Shown: one piece after another, positions 44,351 through 54,435 of the stretch
Numbering within the stretch: position 1 is the stretch's first letter
Layout: each line of letters opens with the position of its first letter
NCBI GenBank assembly: GCA_002317215.1
Contig: DCJD01000010.1
Location: 12,444 to 76,443 of the forward strand
DNA: 64,000 nucleotides
Reading direction: 5' to 3'
Origin: Caryophanales bacterium UBA1709
GTDB lineage: Bacteria > Bacillota_I > Bacilli_A > RFN20 > UBA1709
Program-made: the position numbers and the translations under genes
Notes under the pieces: model-generated
Seen by the model: the letters and a program-made list of their open reading frames with translations, nothing else
Databases searched by the model: none
What the model was told of the DNA's origin: nothing

Positions 44351-44818
44351 GTGGTTAATATTTATATTTATTCTAATCTAATTAGTAATGAAGATATCAT
44401 TAATGATATCTTAAAACAGTTTGATAATAATGTTTCTTTAGAACATGATAAAAACGGCAAACCATATCTACTCAATTCTAATATGTTTATTAGTTTTAGC
44501 GATAGTGATGATTATAAAGTTGTTGGAATAAGTGATATTGATATTGGAATCGATATTGAACACATTAAAGAACATAACTATCAAAGAGTTGTTAATAAAA
44601 TGTTTAGTAAAGAAAAAACATTAATTAATAATTTAGATGATTTTATTAATTATTGGACTAAAAAAGAAGCGATATCCAAATTAGAAGGTCTTGGTTTAAA
44701 ACTAAACTTTAATAAAATAGATTTATCCAAGTATCAAATAATTACTAATAAAATTAATGATTATTATCTATCAATTGCGTCAAATACTAAGACAACTTAT
44801 CAAATAATATATAAATAA
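44351..44818 (+). CDS. 4'-phosphopantetheinyl transferase, minimal Sfp-type
   Basis: 155 aa, shorter than Sfp (about 220). Keeps IGIDIEHIKE (metal Asp/Glu) and INYWTKKEAISKLEGLGL (catalytic Glu and Lys). It would load acyl carrier protein (acpP at 32.8 kb). The start is GTG at 44351, 2 nt after the lysS stop; no ATG or SD fits better. The stop overlaps a terminator stem. Confidence 0.85.
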   Translation: MVNIYIYSNLISNEDIINDILKQFDNNVSLEHDKNGKPYLLNSNMFISFSDSDDYKVVGISDIDIGIDIEHIKEHNYQRVVNKMFSKEKTLINNLDDFINYWTKKEAISKLEGLGLKLNFNKIDLSKYQIITNKINDYYLSIASNTKTTYQIIYK

Positions 44819-44839
44819 AAGGGTATTTAATACCCTTTT
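44817..44839 (+). terminator. Terminator after lysS-PPTase
   Basis: AAAAGGGTAT / ATACCCTTTT with TTA loop. The next ATG (44877) follows within 38 nt. Confidence 0.8.
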
Positions 44840-44876
44840 ATTGTGTTTTATGAGTTATATAGTTAAAATAATAGGG

Positions 44877-45581
44877 ATGGAAAGATTACAAAAGATTATT
44901 GCACAATCAGGTCTTTGTTCTAGAAGAAAAGCCGAAGAATTAATTCTAGATAATAAAGTTATGGTGAATGGGAAAATTATTAATATACTTGGCAGTCAAG
45001 CAAGTTTTGATGATGAAATAATAGTTGATGGTAAAAAACTTAATCTTGAAAAGAAAGTTTATTATATCTTAAACAAACCATCAAATTATATAACCACTAC
45101 TAGCGATACCCATAATAGAAAAACCGTTATGGAACTAGTTAGCGGTATTAAAGAAAGAATCTACCCTGTTGGTAGATTAGATATTGATACAACAGGTTTA
45201 CTTATTTTAACTAACGATGGAGAGCTTGATAATCATTTAATCCATCCCCGTTATGAAATTGTTAAAGAATATATTGCTTTATGTAAACCATCCATTAAAA
45301 AAGAAGATTTGAAGAAATTAGAAGAAGGAATAATCTTAGAAGATGGATTTGTTAAAGCAAACGAAGTTAAGATATTAAGGACTGATTCTTCTAATACTCT
45401 AATCTCACTTAAAATAAGTGTTGGTAAGAAACATATTGTTAAAAGAATGGTAGAGTATTTAGACAGTAAAGTTATTCAACTTCAAAGGGTAGCAATAGAC
45501 TTTCTAACTCTTGGAGATTTAGAAGTTGGTAAATATCGTAAACTAACGGATGAAGAAGTAGAAAAATTAAAGAAATTATAA
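44877..45581 (+). CDS. 16S/23S rRNA pseudouridine synthase (RluB/RsuA family)
   Basis: 234 aa from MERLQKIIAQSGLCSRRKAE, the family start; in-frame ATG/TTG codons upstream give an unlikely extension. S4-like RNA-binding domain (1-60) and catalytic domain with Asp in GRLDIDTTGLLILTNDG. In Bacilli this place is normally rluB. No SD; the AGGG directly before ATG is too close. Followed by pth after 11 nt. Confidence 0.9.
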   Translation: MERLQKIIAQSGLCSRRKAEELILDNKVMVNGKIINILGSQASFDDEIIVDGKKLNLEKKVYYILNKPSNYITTTSDTHNRKTVMELVSGIKERIYPVGRLDIDTTGLLILTNDGELDNHLIHPRYEIVKEYIALCKPSIKKEDLKKLEEGIILEDGFVKANEVKILRTDSSNTLISLKISVGKKHIVKRMVEYLDSKVIQLQRVAIDFLTLGDLEVGKYRKLTDEEVEKLKKL

Positions 45582-45592
45582 GGAGAATAAAT

Positions 45593-46159
45593 ATGAAATT
45601 AATAGTAGGAATTGGCAATCCTGGATTAGAATATCAATTAACTCGTCATAATGTAGGCTTTATGGTAATTGATCATTTAGCTATTAAACTTGGTTATAAA
45701 CTAGATAATTTTAAGGATGGTTATTTTGGTGGTTATATTAAAACTAAGATTAATAATGAAGATGTTATATTATTTAAACCATATACATATATGAATGATA
45801 GCGGAAGAGGTGTTATCGCTATTGTTAACTTCTTTAAAATTAATCTTGATGATATTGTAGTAATTCATGATGATTTAGATTTAGAAACTGGATATCTAAG
45901 AATTAGAAAAAACGGAGGAAGTGGGGGACATAATGGAATAAAATCCATTATATCTAATCTAAACAGCGAAGAATTTAAAAGAATTAGAATTGGTATTGCT
46001 AAAGATAAAAATATCGATGTAGTTAATTATGTTTTAGGCAAATTTACTAAAGAAGAACAAACTTTAATTAAACCTACTTTAGATCTTGCAAGCAACGCTA
46101 TTATTGATATGACAACTAATACATTTGATAATGTAATGAATAAATATAATAAAAGATAA
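45593..46159 (+). CDS. pth: Peptidyl-tRNA hydrolase
   Basis: 188 aa with GIGNPGLEYQLTRHNVGFM (catalytic His19 region), KPYTYMNDSGR, HDDLDLETG and GGSGGHNGIKSI. Frees peptides from dropped-off peptidyl-tRNA. SD AAGGAGAA; stop overlaps the mfd ATG (TAATG). Confidence 0.97.
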   Translation: MKLIVGIGNPGLEYQLTRHNVGFMVIDHLAIKLGYKLDNFKDGYFGGYIKTKINNEDVILFKPYTYMNDSGRGVIAIVNFFKINLDDIVVIHDDLDLETGYLRIRKNGGSGGHNGIKSIISNLNSEEFKRIRIGIAKDKNIDVVNYVLGKFTKEEQTLIKPTLDLASNAIIDMTTNTFDNVMNKYNKR

Positions 46160-49100
46160 TGGATAAACTATTAAAATTATTAGAAAAAGATGAAGCAGTT
46201 ACTAAACTAAATCTTAATAATAGTACTGTTATATCGTTAGATAATTCTATTGAAGCTTTATTGATCGCTTCATCTTTTTATAATAATCCTAAAAAACTTG
46301 TTATTGTGGTTAATAGTTTATATAACGCAACTAGATTATATGATCGTTTAAATGATTTATTAGATTATGAGAATATATATCTATTCCCAAGTGATGAATC
46401 TTTCTTATTAGAATCGCTTGCTAGCAATAAAGAATATATTTATCAAAGAATTAATGTATTAAATAAGATATCTAATCTTAACAATTATATTCTAATACTT
46501 CATACAGCAAGTTTAGTTAGATATTTACCATCTAAAGAATTATTCAATAAGAATAGAATAAGTCTTAAGATAGGCGATATTATTAAACCTACTGATTTAG
46601 TTAAATTATTAATCGATAATGGATATGAATACTATTCTCATATCTCTTCTCCTTTACAATATTCTATAAGAGGGGGAGTTATTGATATATATTCAATCAA
46701 TAATGATAATCCAATTAGAATAGAATTTTTTGATGATGAAATTGAATCAATTCGTTATTTTGATATTGATAGTCAATTAACCATCTCAAAAACAAATAGC
46801 GTTGATATTATTAGTGCGAGTGATTTAATAATTGATTCAAGTAATATTGATAAATTAATAGATAAATTAAATAGTAAGAAAAATGGAACTTTAATTGATA
46901 GTGAGATAGATTATGAGATTAGTTTATTAAATACATCTCTTCCTTACTATTTAATTTATAAATATTATAAGGATTTAAATCCAGATTATAGTTCAATATT
47001 AGATTATATAAAGGATTCAAAAATAATCTTAATCGATAAAGATGGTATTATTGATAATTTTGATTTAATAAGTAGCGATAATAAAGATAAAGAATCTTTA
47101 TATTTTAATATCTTGGATATTATTCGTAACTTTAAAGATATAAGTTATATAAATAGAATCAAAACTAAAGATAATCAAATTGAATTTAAAGTTATGGATG
47201 CCCCTAGTATCAATGGAAACTATAAAACTTTTGATGCGATTATAAAAGAATATTTAAATAAGAAATATAAGATTATCTTATGCATTGATAATAAGTCTCA
47301 ATTTGATTGTATAGAACAATATTGTAAGGAATCTAATTTTACATATTCAGATTATTCTTTAAATAAGAATACTGATATATATTATTCTTTTAAACCTTTA
47401 AAAGAAGGATTTGAATTAACAAACTATAAAATATTATATTTAAGCAGCCATGAGATATTTGGAGTAAAAAATAAATCTAGTCAATTTTATGTTAAATATA
47501 AATCTAGCAGTGAGTTAAGTAATATTGATAGTTTAGTAATTGGAGATTATGTTGTACATGAGGATTATGGTATTGGACAATTCGAAGGGATTGAAATATT
47601 AGAAACAAATGGCATCCACAAAGACTATTTAAAACTAAAATATGGGAATAATAGTAATGTATTTATTCCAGTTGAATCCTTTAAAAGCGTAAGAAAATAT
47701 GTTGGAAGAGATGGAGTTAGTCCAAAATTATCAAATATTGGATCAAAAGAATGGATTCATACTAAAGAAAAGATAAAGAAAAGATTAGAAGAATTAACTA
47801 AAGATCTAATGAACTTATATCTTAATAGAACAAAAGAAATCGGTTTTGCCTTCCAAAAAGATGAAGAATACCAAAAAGAATTTGAAAATGCTTTTCCATA
47901 TGATTTAACTATTGATCAACAAAATAGTTTAAATGAGATTAAAAATGATATGGAAAAGCCTCTACCAATGGATAGATTATTGTGCGGGGATGTTGGGTTT
48001 GGTAAAACCGAACTAGCTTTTAGAGCGGCTTTTAAAGCGATTGTTAATCACAAGCAAGTCGCCCTTCTTTGTCCAACTACAGTTTTAGCGATGCAACATT
48101 ATAAAGTTGCTCTTGAGAGATTTAAAAACTTTCCTGTATCAATTGAATTAGTATCTAGATTAGTTACTAGTTCTAAACTTAAAAAGATATATGAGAGAAT
48201 AGAAAAAGGACAAGTCGATTTCATTATTGGAACACATAAATTATTAAGCAAAGATATTAAATATAAAGATCTAGGATTATTGATTGTCGATGAAGAACAA
48301 AGATTTGGTGTAGAACATAAAGAAAAGATTAAAAGACTTAAAAATGGTGTAGACGTACTAACTTTATCAGCCACTCCAATTCCTCGAACTATGCAATCAA
48401 GTTTAGTTGGTATTAGATCTATGTCGCAAATAGAAACTCCAATATCAAATCGATTAGCTGTTCAAACATATGTCTTAGAAAGAAATCTAAATCTAGCAAA
48501 AGAGATTATTCAAAGGGAATTATCTAGAAATGGTCAAATATTTTATATCCATAATAATATTGATACGATTTATGCTTTAGAATCTAAACTATATGAATTA
48601 TTGCCTAATATTAAAATAGCTATAATACACGGACGAATGAATAAAGATGAAATTGAAGATAGAATGATGGATTTTGTAAAAGGAGATGTAGATCTATTAC
48701 TTTCTACTACCATTATTGAAAATGGTATCGATATTCCAAATGCTAATACTATTATTATTGATGAAGCAGATAGATTTGGTTTAAGTCAGCTTTATCAATT
48801 AAAAGGAAGAGTTGGTAGAAGTGAGAAACTTGGATATTGTTATTTATTCTATAATCCTAATAAGCAAATGAATGAAAACGCTATTAAAAGATTAAAAGCT
48901 ATAAAAGAATTTAGTGAATTAGGTAGTGGATATAAGATAGCACTTCGTGATTTAACTATAAGAGGGGCAGGAGACTTGCTTGGTAAAGAACAAGCAGGAT
49001 TTATTGATTGTATTGGTATTGATATGTATTTAAATATGCTTCAAGAAGCTATTGATAAGAATAATAATCCTAACATTATTGAAGAAAAAGATGTTACTAA

Positions 49101-49548
49101 AGATTTTAAACTAGATGCTTATATACCAGAGAAGTTTACTAATGAATATTTAGATAAAATAGATATATATAAGAAAATATCTAATCTAAAGAAATTTGAA
49201 GAACTAGTTAAATACAAAGATAATCTAAATGATATGTATGGTAAATTGCCTAAAGAAGTAGAACTATTATTAGAAAAAAGAAGATTAGAACTATATATCA
49301 AAGAAGATGTTATTGATGATATTATTGAGAAAAGTGTTGAATATGAAGTTGTGCTAACCGAGAAAAGTAGTCAAATTAATAATATTGGTGTAGAAATATT
49401 TGATATTGTTAATAAAATATCTAAGGATATGTTACTTACTTATAAAGAAAATAAGATTAGAATAATCATCTCTAAGAAAGATGATAAGTGGTTAGAACAT
49501 GCTAATCTATTATTATTAAGATTAAAAGAATTATTTAGTAGATATTAA
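46159..49548 (+). CDS. mfd: Transcription-repair coupling factor
   Basis: 1129 aa: UvrB-like N-terminal part (1-440), CarD-type RNAP interaction domain (about 450-520, GDYVVHEDYGIGQFEGIE), SF2 translocase core with CGDVGFGKTELAFRAA, DEEQRFG and LSATPIPRT, RecG-like TRG region (LKAIKEFSELGSGYKIALRD), and C-terminal UvrA-binding domain. Removes stalled RNAP and recruits UvrA. Normal length. Confidence 0.97.
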   Translation: MDKLLKLLEKDEAVTKLNLNNSTVISLDNSIEALLIASSFYNNPKKLVIVVNSLYNATRLYDRLNDLLDYENIYLFPSDESFLLESLASNKEYIYQRINVLNKISNLNNYILILHTASLVRYLPSKELFNKNRISLKIGDIIKPTDLVKLLIDNGYEYYSHISSPLQYSIRGGVIDIYSINNDNPIRIEFFDDEIESIRYFDIDSQLTISKTNSVDIISASDLIIDSSNIDKLIDKLNSKKNGTLIDSEIDYEISLLNTSLPYYLIYKYYKDLNPDYSSILDYIKDSKIILIDKDGIIDNFDLISSDNKDKESLYFNILDIIRNFKDISYINRIKTKDNQIEFKVMDAPSINGNYKTFDAIIKEYLNKKYKIILCIDNKSQFDCIEQYCKESNFTYSDYSLNKNTDIYYSFKPLKEGFELTNYKILYLSSHEIFGVKNKSSQFYVKYKSSSELSNIDSLVIGDYVVHEDYGIGQFEGIEILETNGIHKDYLKLKYGNNSNVFIPVESFKSVRKYVGRDGVSPKLSNIGSKEWIHTKEKIKKRLEELTKDLMNLYLNRTKEIGFAFQKDEEYQKEFENAFPYDLTIDQQNSLNEIKNDMEKPLPMDRLLCGDVGFGKTELAFRAAFKAIVNHKQVALLCPTTVLAMQHYKVALERFKNFPVSIELVSRLVTSSKLKKIYERIEKGQVDFIIGTHKLLSKDIKYKDLGLLIVDEEQRFGVEHKEKIKRLKNGVDVLTLSATPIPRTMQSSLVGIRSMSQIETPISNRLAVQTYVLERNLNLAKEIIQRELSRNGQIFYIHNNIDTIYALESKLYELLPNIKIAIIHGRMNKDEIEDRMMDFVKGDVDLLLSTTIIENGIDIPNANTIIIDEADRFGLSQLYQLKGRVGRSEKLGYCYLFYNPNKQMNENAIKRLKAIKEFSELGSGYKIALRDLTIRGAGDLLGKEQAGFIDCIGIDMYLNMLQEAIDKNNNPNIIEEKDVTKDFKLDAYIPEKFTNEYLDKIDIYKKISNLKKFEELVKYKDNLNDMYGKLPKEVELLLEKRRLELYIKEDVIDDIIEKSVEYEVVLTEKSSQINNIGVEIFDIVNKISKDMLLTYKENKIRIIISKKDDKWLEHANLLLLRLKELFSRY

Positions 49549-49573
49549 AAAAATCGCTCTAGGAGCGATTTTT
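49549..49573. terminator. Bidirectional terminator between mfd and ricA-like gene
   Basis: AAAAATCGCTC / GAGCGATTTTT with TAG loop; T-tracts on both strands. Confidence 0.9.
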
Positions 49574-49574
49574 A

Positions 49575-49898
49575 TTATATTTGATTTAAGATATCGTTAA
49601 TATCATTTATTAGATTAGTTACTTCTTCTTTATATGTATTATATTGTTGATACAAAGGATTAGTATTTAATTCATTTTTGATAAGTTCTATTTGAGTTAA
49701 TATCTTATCTTTAGAATCATTTAAAGAATCACGAATCTCTTTGCATAATTTCTTATTTAATTCTTCTAATTTATTATTTAGTTCGTTAATAGAACAATCG
49801 TTTGCAATTTGATTTGCCAAATAATTATATTTTTTAATTAACTCATCTTGTTTTAAAGTATTATTGATATCATTAATTTTATCATCAATATTACTCAT
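49575..49898 (-). CDS. YlbF/YmcA family protein (RicA-like)
   Basis: 107 aa all-helical protein with YQQYNTYKEEVTNLINDINDIL near the end, as in YlbF/YmcA (Com_YlbF). In B. subtilis ymcA (ricA) lies directly after miaB (ymcB), as here, and forms the Y-complex with RicF and RicT, which partners RNase Y. Rny is encoded 3 genes upstream. ATG at 49898 overlaps the end of miaB and follows GGAG by 9 nt. Sequence match is weak, so the name rests partly on context. Confidence 0.7.
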   Translation of the reverse strand: MSNIDDKINDINNTLKQDELIKKYNYLANQIANDCSINELNNKLEELNKKLCKEIRDSLNDSKDKILTQIELIKNELNTNPLYQQYNTYKEEVTNLINDINDILNQI

Positions 49899-51333
49899 CA
49901 ACTTGTACTCCTTCTAATGTAAATGCTTTACCTTTTAATATCTTAACTTTTACTATTTTACCAATAGAATTAGGATTTCCTTTAAAGTTAACTAGTTTAT
50001 TTTCTTCACTATATCCAGATAATATATCAGGATTTCTTTTGCTTGGTCCATCAACTAATACTTTTAATATCTTTCCTTCTTGTTCAACATTTCTTAATTT
50101 GGCATATTTCTTAGTTGCTTCTATTAATCTTTCTAATCTTTTTGATTTAGTTTGACTACTTATCTCATCTTTCATTAAATAAGCTGGTGTTCCTGGACGA
50201 GGAGAGAATATAAAGGTATATGCTCCATCATATTTACATTCATCAACTATTTTCATTGTATTCTCAAATGCTTCATCAGATTCATTTGGGAATCCAACAA
50301 TTATATCTGTTGTAATAGCAACATTTGGGATGGTAGAACGAATTAGATTATATAGTTCTAAATATTCTTTAAAAGTATATCTTCTTCCCATTCGTTTCAA
50401 TATTTCATCATCCCCAGATTGCAATGGTAAATGAACATAAGGCATGATGTTTGGATAGTCTCTAATAGCTTCAATCATCCCTTTAGTAAAGTTCCAAGGA
50501 TGGGAAGTGGTAAATCGAATACGAGGAATATTAGTTTTTGCAACTTCTTTTAATAAATCTTCAAAGTTATATCCAAGATTTAAATCATTTCCATAGGCAT
50601 TTACGTTTTGACCAAGTAATGTAATTTCTTGATATCCTTCTCTAACAAGTTCATTAACTTCTTTGATAATATCTTCTTTTAGTCTGCTTCTTTCTTTTCC
50701 TCTAGTATATGGAACTACACAATATGTACAAAACTTATCACATCCATACATAATATTTACCCAAGCTTTAGTTTTAGAATCTCTAACACTAGGCAAATCT
50801 TCATATACTTCCCCTTCTTTAGAATATACTTGAACAATCTTTTCTTTAGATAAATAAGCTTGATATAGTAAGTCTGGAAGATTTGAAATATTATGCGTTC
50901 CAAAGATTAGATCGACTTGGTTATTAGTCGATAGTATTTTAGAAATGGTTGTTTCTTGCTGGGCCATACAACCACATAAAGCAAATACTAAATCTGGATT
51001 ATTTCTTTTTAAAACTCTTAAATGACCAATTTCTCCAAACACTCTTTCATTAGCATTTTCTCTAATGGCACAAGTATTTAGAATAATAACATCACTTTCT
51101 TCTAAACTATTTGCTTTACTATATCCAATCTTTTCTAATATACCAGATATTATTTCTCCATCTCTTTCGTTAGCTTGGCAACCAAATGTTCTAACAGTAT
51201 ATTTTTTATTTCTAGCGATATCTATTAATTCATTTGGTATTATTAAAGAAGAATAGATGATATCTACTTTGTTTTTTGATCTAAAAGCGGCAACTTTAGA
51301 ATCTGGTTTAATTAAATATTTATTTTCTTCCAT
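49891..51333 (-). CDS. miaB: tRNA-2-methylthio-N6-dimethylallyladenosine synthase
   Basis: 480 aa: N-terminal [4Fe-4S] domain (RTFGCQANERDGE, Cys52; NTCAIREN; CGCMAQQ), radical-SAM core with YGCDKFCTYCVVPYTRG, and C-terminal TRAM domain. Modifies A37 of tRNAs reading U-starting codons. The ATG overlaps the ymdB stop (TAATG). Confidence 0.96.
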   Translation of the reverse strand: MEENKYLIKPDSKVAAFRSKNKVDIIYSSLIIPNELIDIARNKKYTVRTFGCQANERDGEIISGILEKIGYSKANSLEESDVIILNTCAIRENANERVFGEIGHLRVLKRNNPDLVFALCGCMAQQETTISKILSTNNQVDLIFGTHNISNLPDLLYQAYLSKEKIVQVYSKEGEVYEDLPSVRDSKTKAWVNIMYGCDKFCTYCVVPYTRGKERSRLKEDIIKEVNELVREGYQEITLLGQNVNAYGNDLNLGYNFEDLLKEVAKTNIPRIRFTTSHPWNFTKGMIEAIRDYPNIMPYVHLPLQSGDDEILKRMGRRYTFKEYLELYNLIRSTIPNVAITTDIIVGFPNESDEAFENTMKIVDECKYDGAYTFIFSPRPGTPAYLMKDEISSQTKSKRLERLIEATKKYAKLRNVEQEGKILKVLVDGPSKRNPDILSGYSEENKLVNFKGNPNSIGKIVKVKILKGKAFTLEGVQVDE

Positions 51334-52112
51334 TATTCTTCCTCTACTATATTAATTCTTTCTATTTTATTAGTTTTTCCAGTTTTTTCATCAATATCAA
51401 TAATAACTCCATTTACTTGCCCTATTCCATCAGCAACTTCAAATCTAACTGGAGTTCCCATATATTTTTTCATAACTGTATCAACAGTACTTCCAATAAC
51501 ACTATGATATGGACCACACATTCCAACATCACTAATATATGCTGTCCCTTTAGTTAATATTTTCTCATCAGCTGTTTGAATATGAGTATGAGTTCCAAGA
51601 ACACAACTAACTCTTCCATTAACATAATTAGCAAAGGCAAGTTTTTCACTGCATACTTCCCCATGATATTCAATTATTTCAATAGTATTTTCGTTTCTAA
51701 TTAAAAACTTATCAATCATATCAAAAGGATTTTCTTGTCCAAAATCTTTCATAAATGTGGTTGCAAGTAATACAGTAACTCTTATATCAATATCGTTTAC
51801 TTTAAATACTCTACTTCCTTCTCCACTACTATATTTATTGATATTTAATGGACGAACTAGTTTAGTAGTATTTAAGAAATAAGAATTATTCTCATCTCGA
51901 CTAAAAAAGTGATTACCAACTGTAATACAATCGATCCCACTATTAATTAATTCATTATAATGATCAAATGATAATCCTCTACCATGAGTAGCGTTTTCTC
52001 CATTTGCCATAACAAAATCAACCTTATATTTGTTTTTTAAAATAGGAAGATATTTAATAACTACTTCTCTTCCAATCTTACCAAATATATCTCCAAACAT
52101 TAGAATTTTCAT
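51333..52112 (-). CDS. ymdB: YmdB-family metallophosphoesterase
   Basis: 259 aa from MKILMFGDIFGKIGREVV; metal ligands in MANGENATHGRG, ITVGNHFFSR and GTHTHIQTAD. B. subtilis YmdB cleaves 2',3'-cyclic nucleotides and affects RNA turnover. An upstream in-frame extension crosses a terminator and promoter and is rejected. TGCTATAAT ends 7 nt before the ATG, with no SD, so the transcript is leaderless. First gene of ymdB-miaB-ricA. Confidence 0.94.
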   Translation of the reverse strand: MKILMFGDIFGKIGREVVIKYLPILKNKYKVDFVMANGENATHGRGLSFDHYNELINSGIDCITVGNHFFSRDENNSYFLNTTKLVRPLNINKYSSGEGSRVFKVNDIDIRVTVLLATTFMKDFGQENPFDMIDKFLIRNENTIEIIEYHGEVCSEKLAFANYVNGRVSCVLGTHTHIQTADEKILTKGTAYISDVGMCGPYHSVIGSTVDTVMKKYMGTPVRFEVADGIGQVNGVIIDIDEKTGKTNKIERINIVEEE

Positions 52113-52119
52113 ATCATAG

Positions 52120-52128
52120 ATTATAGCA
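52120..52128 (-). promoter_or_regulatory. Extended -10 promoter of ymdB-miaB-ricA
   Basis: Minus strand TGCTATAAT, ending 7 nt before the ymdB ATG. Confidence 0.65.
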
Positions 52129-52133
52129 TAATA

Positions 52134-52164
52134 AAATAGACTAGTCATTAAGACTAGTCTATTT
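52134..52164 (-). terminator. Terminator of rny
   Basis: 13-bp stem AAATAGACTAGTC / GACTAGTCTATTT with ATTAA loop, then TATTATG on the minus strand; the ymdB -10 box follows at once. Confidence 0.85.
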
Positions 52165-52165
52165 C

Positions 52166-53740
52166 TTATTTAGCAATTTCGTTTGCTCTTACTTCTCTAA
52201 TAACTGTTACTTTGATTTGACCAGGATATGTTAATTCATTTTCAATCTTTTCTCTAATATCTTTAGCAAGTTTATAAGATTTTAAATCATCAACTTCTTC
52301 TGGGGTAACCATTACTCTAATTTCTCTACCAGCACTGATAGCGAAAGCTTCTTTTACTCCTTTAAATCCTTTAGAAATAGATTCAAGTTTTTCAATTCTT
52401 TCAATGTAATTTTCCATTGATTCACTTCTAGCTCCTGGACGTGCTGCACTTAATGTATCCGCAGCAATAACTAAATTAGCGTATAGAGTTTGTGGTTCAA
52501 CTTGACCATGATGAGCTTCAATAGCATTTAATACTACATCATTTTCACCATATTTCTTAGCCATCTTAACTCCTAAATCAACGTGGCTTCCTTCTTGTTC
52601 AAAATCTAATGCTTTACCTAAGTCGTGAAGTAAACCACAACGTTTAGCAAGCATTTGATCAGCACCAAGTTCGGCAGCCATTAGTCCGCACAAGATTGCT
52701 ACTTGTTTAGAATGTTGTAGACCGTTTTGTCCATAACTAGTTCTATATTTTAGTTTACCAATAGTATCAGTAATTTCTTTAGCCATATTATTGATACCAA
52801 GTTCAAATAAAGTATCTTCACCAGCTTTATGAATAATCTCATTAATTTCTTCTTTTGATTTATTAACGATTTCTTCAATTCTTCCAGGTTGGATTCTGCC
52901 ATCTTTAATTAAGATTTCTAAAGAATGTTTAGCAATTTCTCTTCTAATTGGATCAAAACAAGATACTGTAATTACTTCTGGTGTATCATCAACAATTAAA
53001 TCAACCCCAGTTAACTGTTCAATAGCTCTAATATTTCTTCCATCTCTACCAATGATTCTTCCTTTTAAATCATCACTTGGTAAAGTAACTGAACTAGTAG
53101 TTCTTTCATTAGCAACATCTTGAGAATATTTCTCAATAGCAAGTGCTAATATGTTTTGTGCTTTAGAATTTGCTTTATCATGAGCATTTTCTTCAGCTTC
53201 TTTTAGGAACTTAGCAACATCTAAAGCAGACTTTTCTTTTGCTATTTCCATAATCTTTTCTTTAGCTTGATTAACAGTTAACTTAGCAATATTTTCTATT
53301 TGTTCATCAATACTATTTTCTTTTTCTTCTAGACTCTTTTCTCTTTTATCTAGGTCATCCGATCTTTGATGCAATTGATTTTGTTTATTATCAAGCATTG
53401 CTTCTTTAGATTGTAAAGAAGCATCTCTTTTATCAATATTTGCTTCTCTTTGTAATAATCTATTTTCTTGATCAGATAATTCTTTCTTTTTAGTTCTAAT
53501 TTCTTCTTCTGCTTCTGCCTTTAATTCTTTAACAACACTTTTACCTTCATTTTGAGCATTAGTAATAATTTCTGTTGCTTTATTAGTGGCATTAAGCTTT
53601 AAATTCTCAGCAGTTTCATTAGCTTTTTTGATTTTTGAATTACTTGAAAAAACATCAATCAAAAGAGTTGTGAATATACCAAGTATTAGACCTACTATAC
53701 CTAGAATAAGAGAAACAAATCCTATCTCTGATAGAATCAT
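52166..53740 (-). CDS. rny: Ribonuclease Y
   Basis: 524 aa: N-terminal membrane helix (5-30), long coiled coil (about 40-205), KH domain (LKGRIIGRDGRNIRAIEQ) and HD domain (LLHDLGKALD, EAHHGQ). Main endonuclease starting mRNA decay in many Firmicutes; located at the membrane. SD GGAGG. Own promoter and terminator. Confidence 0.98.
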   Translation of the reverse strand: MILSEIGFVSLILGIVGLILGIFTTLLIDVFSSNSKIKKANETAENLKLNATNKATEIITNAQNEGKSVVKELKAEAEEEIRTKKKELSDQENRLLQREANIDKRDASLQSKEAMLDNKQNQLHQRSDDLDKREKSLEEKENSIDEQIENIAKLTVNQAKEKIMEIAKEKSALDVAKFLKEAEENAHDKANSKAQNILALAIEKYSQDVANERTTSSVTLPSDDLKGRIIGRDGRNIRAIEQLTGVDLIVDDTPEVITVSCFDPIRREIAKHSLEILIKDGRIQPGRIEEIVNKSKEEINEIIHKAGEDTLFELGINNMAKEITDTIGKLKYRTSYGQNGLQHSKQVAILCGLMAAELGADQMLAKRCGLLHDLGKALDFEQEGSHVDLGVKMAKKYGENDVVLNAIEAHHGQVEPQTLYANLVIAADTLSAARPGARSESMENYIERIEKLESISKGFKGVKEAFAISAGREIRVMVTPEEVDDLKSYKLAKDIREKIENELTYPGQIKVTVIREVRANEIAK

Positions 53741-53792
53741 TTTGTTTCCTCCTATTTAAAATCAAGTGTGTATTAATAATAAATACATATTT

Positions 53793-53821
53793 ATTATAAA
53801 TAAATTATTATTGTTTCTCAA
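53793..53821 (-). promoter_or_regulatory. Promoter of rny
   Basis: Minus strand TTGAGA (53816-53821), 17-bp spacer, TATAAT (53793-53798); 5' UTR about 45 nt. Confidence 0.8.
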
Positions 53822-53838
53822 CCCAATATAAATAATAG

Positions 53839-53844
53839 TATAAT
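53839..53844 (+). promoter_or_regulatory. -10 box of leaderless rdgB
   Basis: TATAAT ends 6 nt before the rdgB ATG at 53851; no SD. Confidence 0.6.
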
Positions 53845-53850
53845 AAATAT

Positions 53851-54435
53851 ATGATTATTCTTGGGACTAGTAATTTAAATAAATTAAAGGAATATCAAAA
53901 AATAGTTCCTTCTTTTGATTTTAAATTAATGGATAAGATGGATATTATTGAAAACGGATATAGTTTTATGGAAAATGCTACTATTAAAGCAAATGCTGTA
54001 TATGAAAAATATCATGAAACAGTATTATGCGATGATAGTGGACTTGAGATATTAGCATTAAAAGGATTCCCAGGTATATATAGTAGTAGATTTGAAAGTG
54101 GAAGAGGATTTAAGAAAACTTGTGAAGATTTACTAGATAAATTAAAAGATTATCAAGATAGAAGAGCTAGATTTGTCTGTTGTGTAGTAATGATTGATAA
54201 ATATGGTGATAAATATAGTGCTATTGGATATTTAAATGGAACAATAGCATATGAATATTTAGGAGATAATGGATTTGGATATGATCCTATATTTATCCCA
54301 GATGGCTATAATAAAACACTAGGGCAATTAGATGAAGAAACTAAAAATAAGATTAGTCATCGCTATCTTGCAATGACTAATCTTATTAATAAATTACCTC
54401 AAAGAATATTAAGGAGATTAAACAATAATGATTAA
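53851..54435 (+). CDS. rdgB: Non-canonical purine NTP pyrophosphatase (RdgB/HAM1)
   Basis: 194 aa with GTSNLNKLKEY, SFMENATIKA, LCDDSGLEI and GFGYDPIF. Removes dITP and XTP from the nucleotide pool. Overlaps trmL by 8 nt. Confidence 0.95.
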   Translation: MIILGTSNLNKLKEYQKIVPSFDFKLMDKMDIIENGYSFMENATIKANAVYEKYHETVLCDDSGLEILALKGFPGIYSSRFESGRGFKKTCEDLLDKLKDYQDRRARFVCCVVMIDKYGDKYSAIGYLNGTIAYEYLGDNGFGYDPIFIPDGYNKTLGQLDEETKNKISHRYLAMTNLINKLPQRILRRLNNND

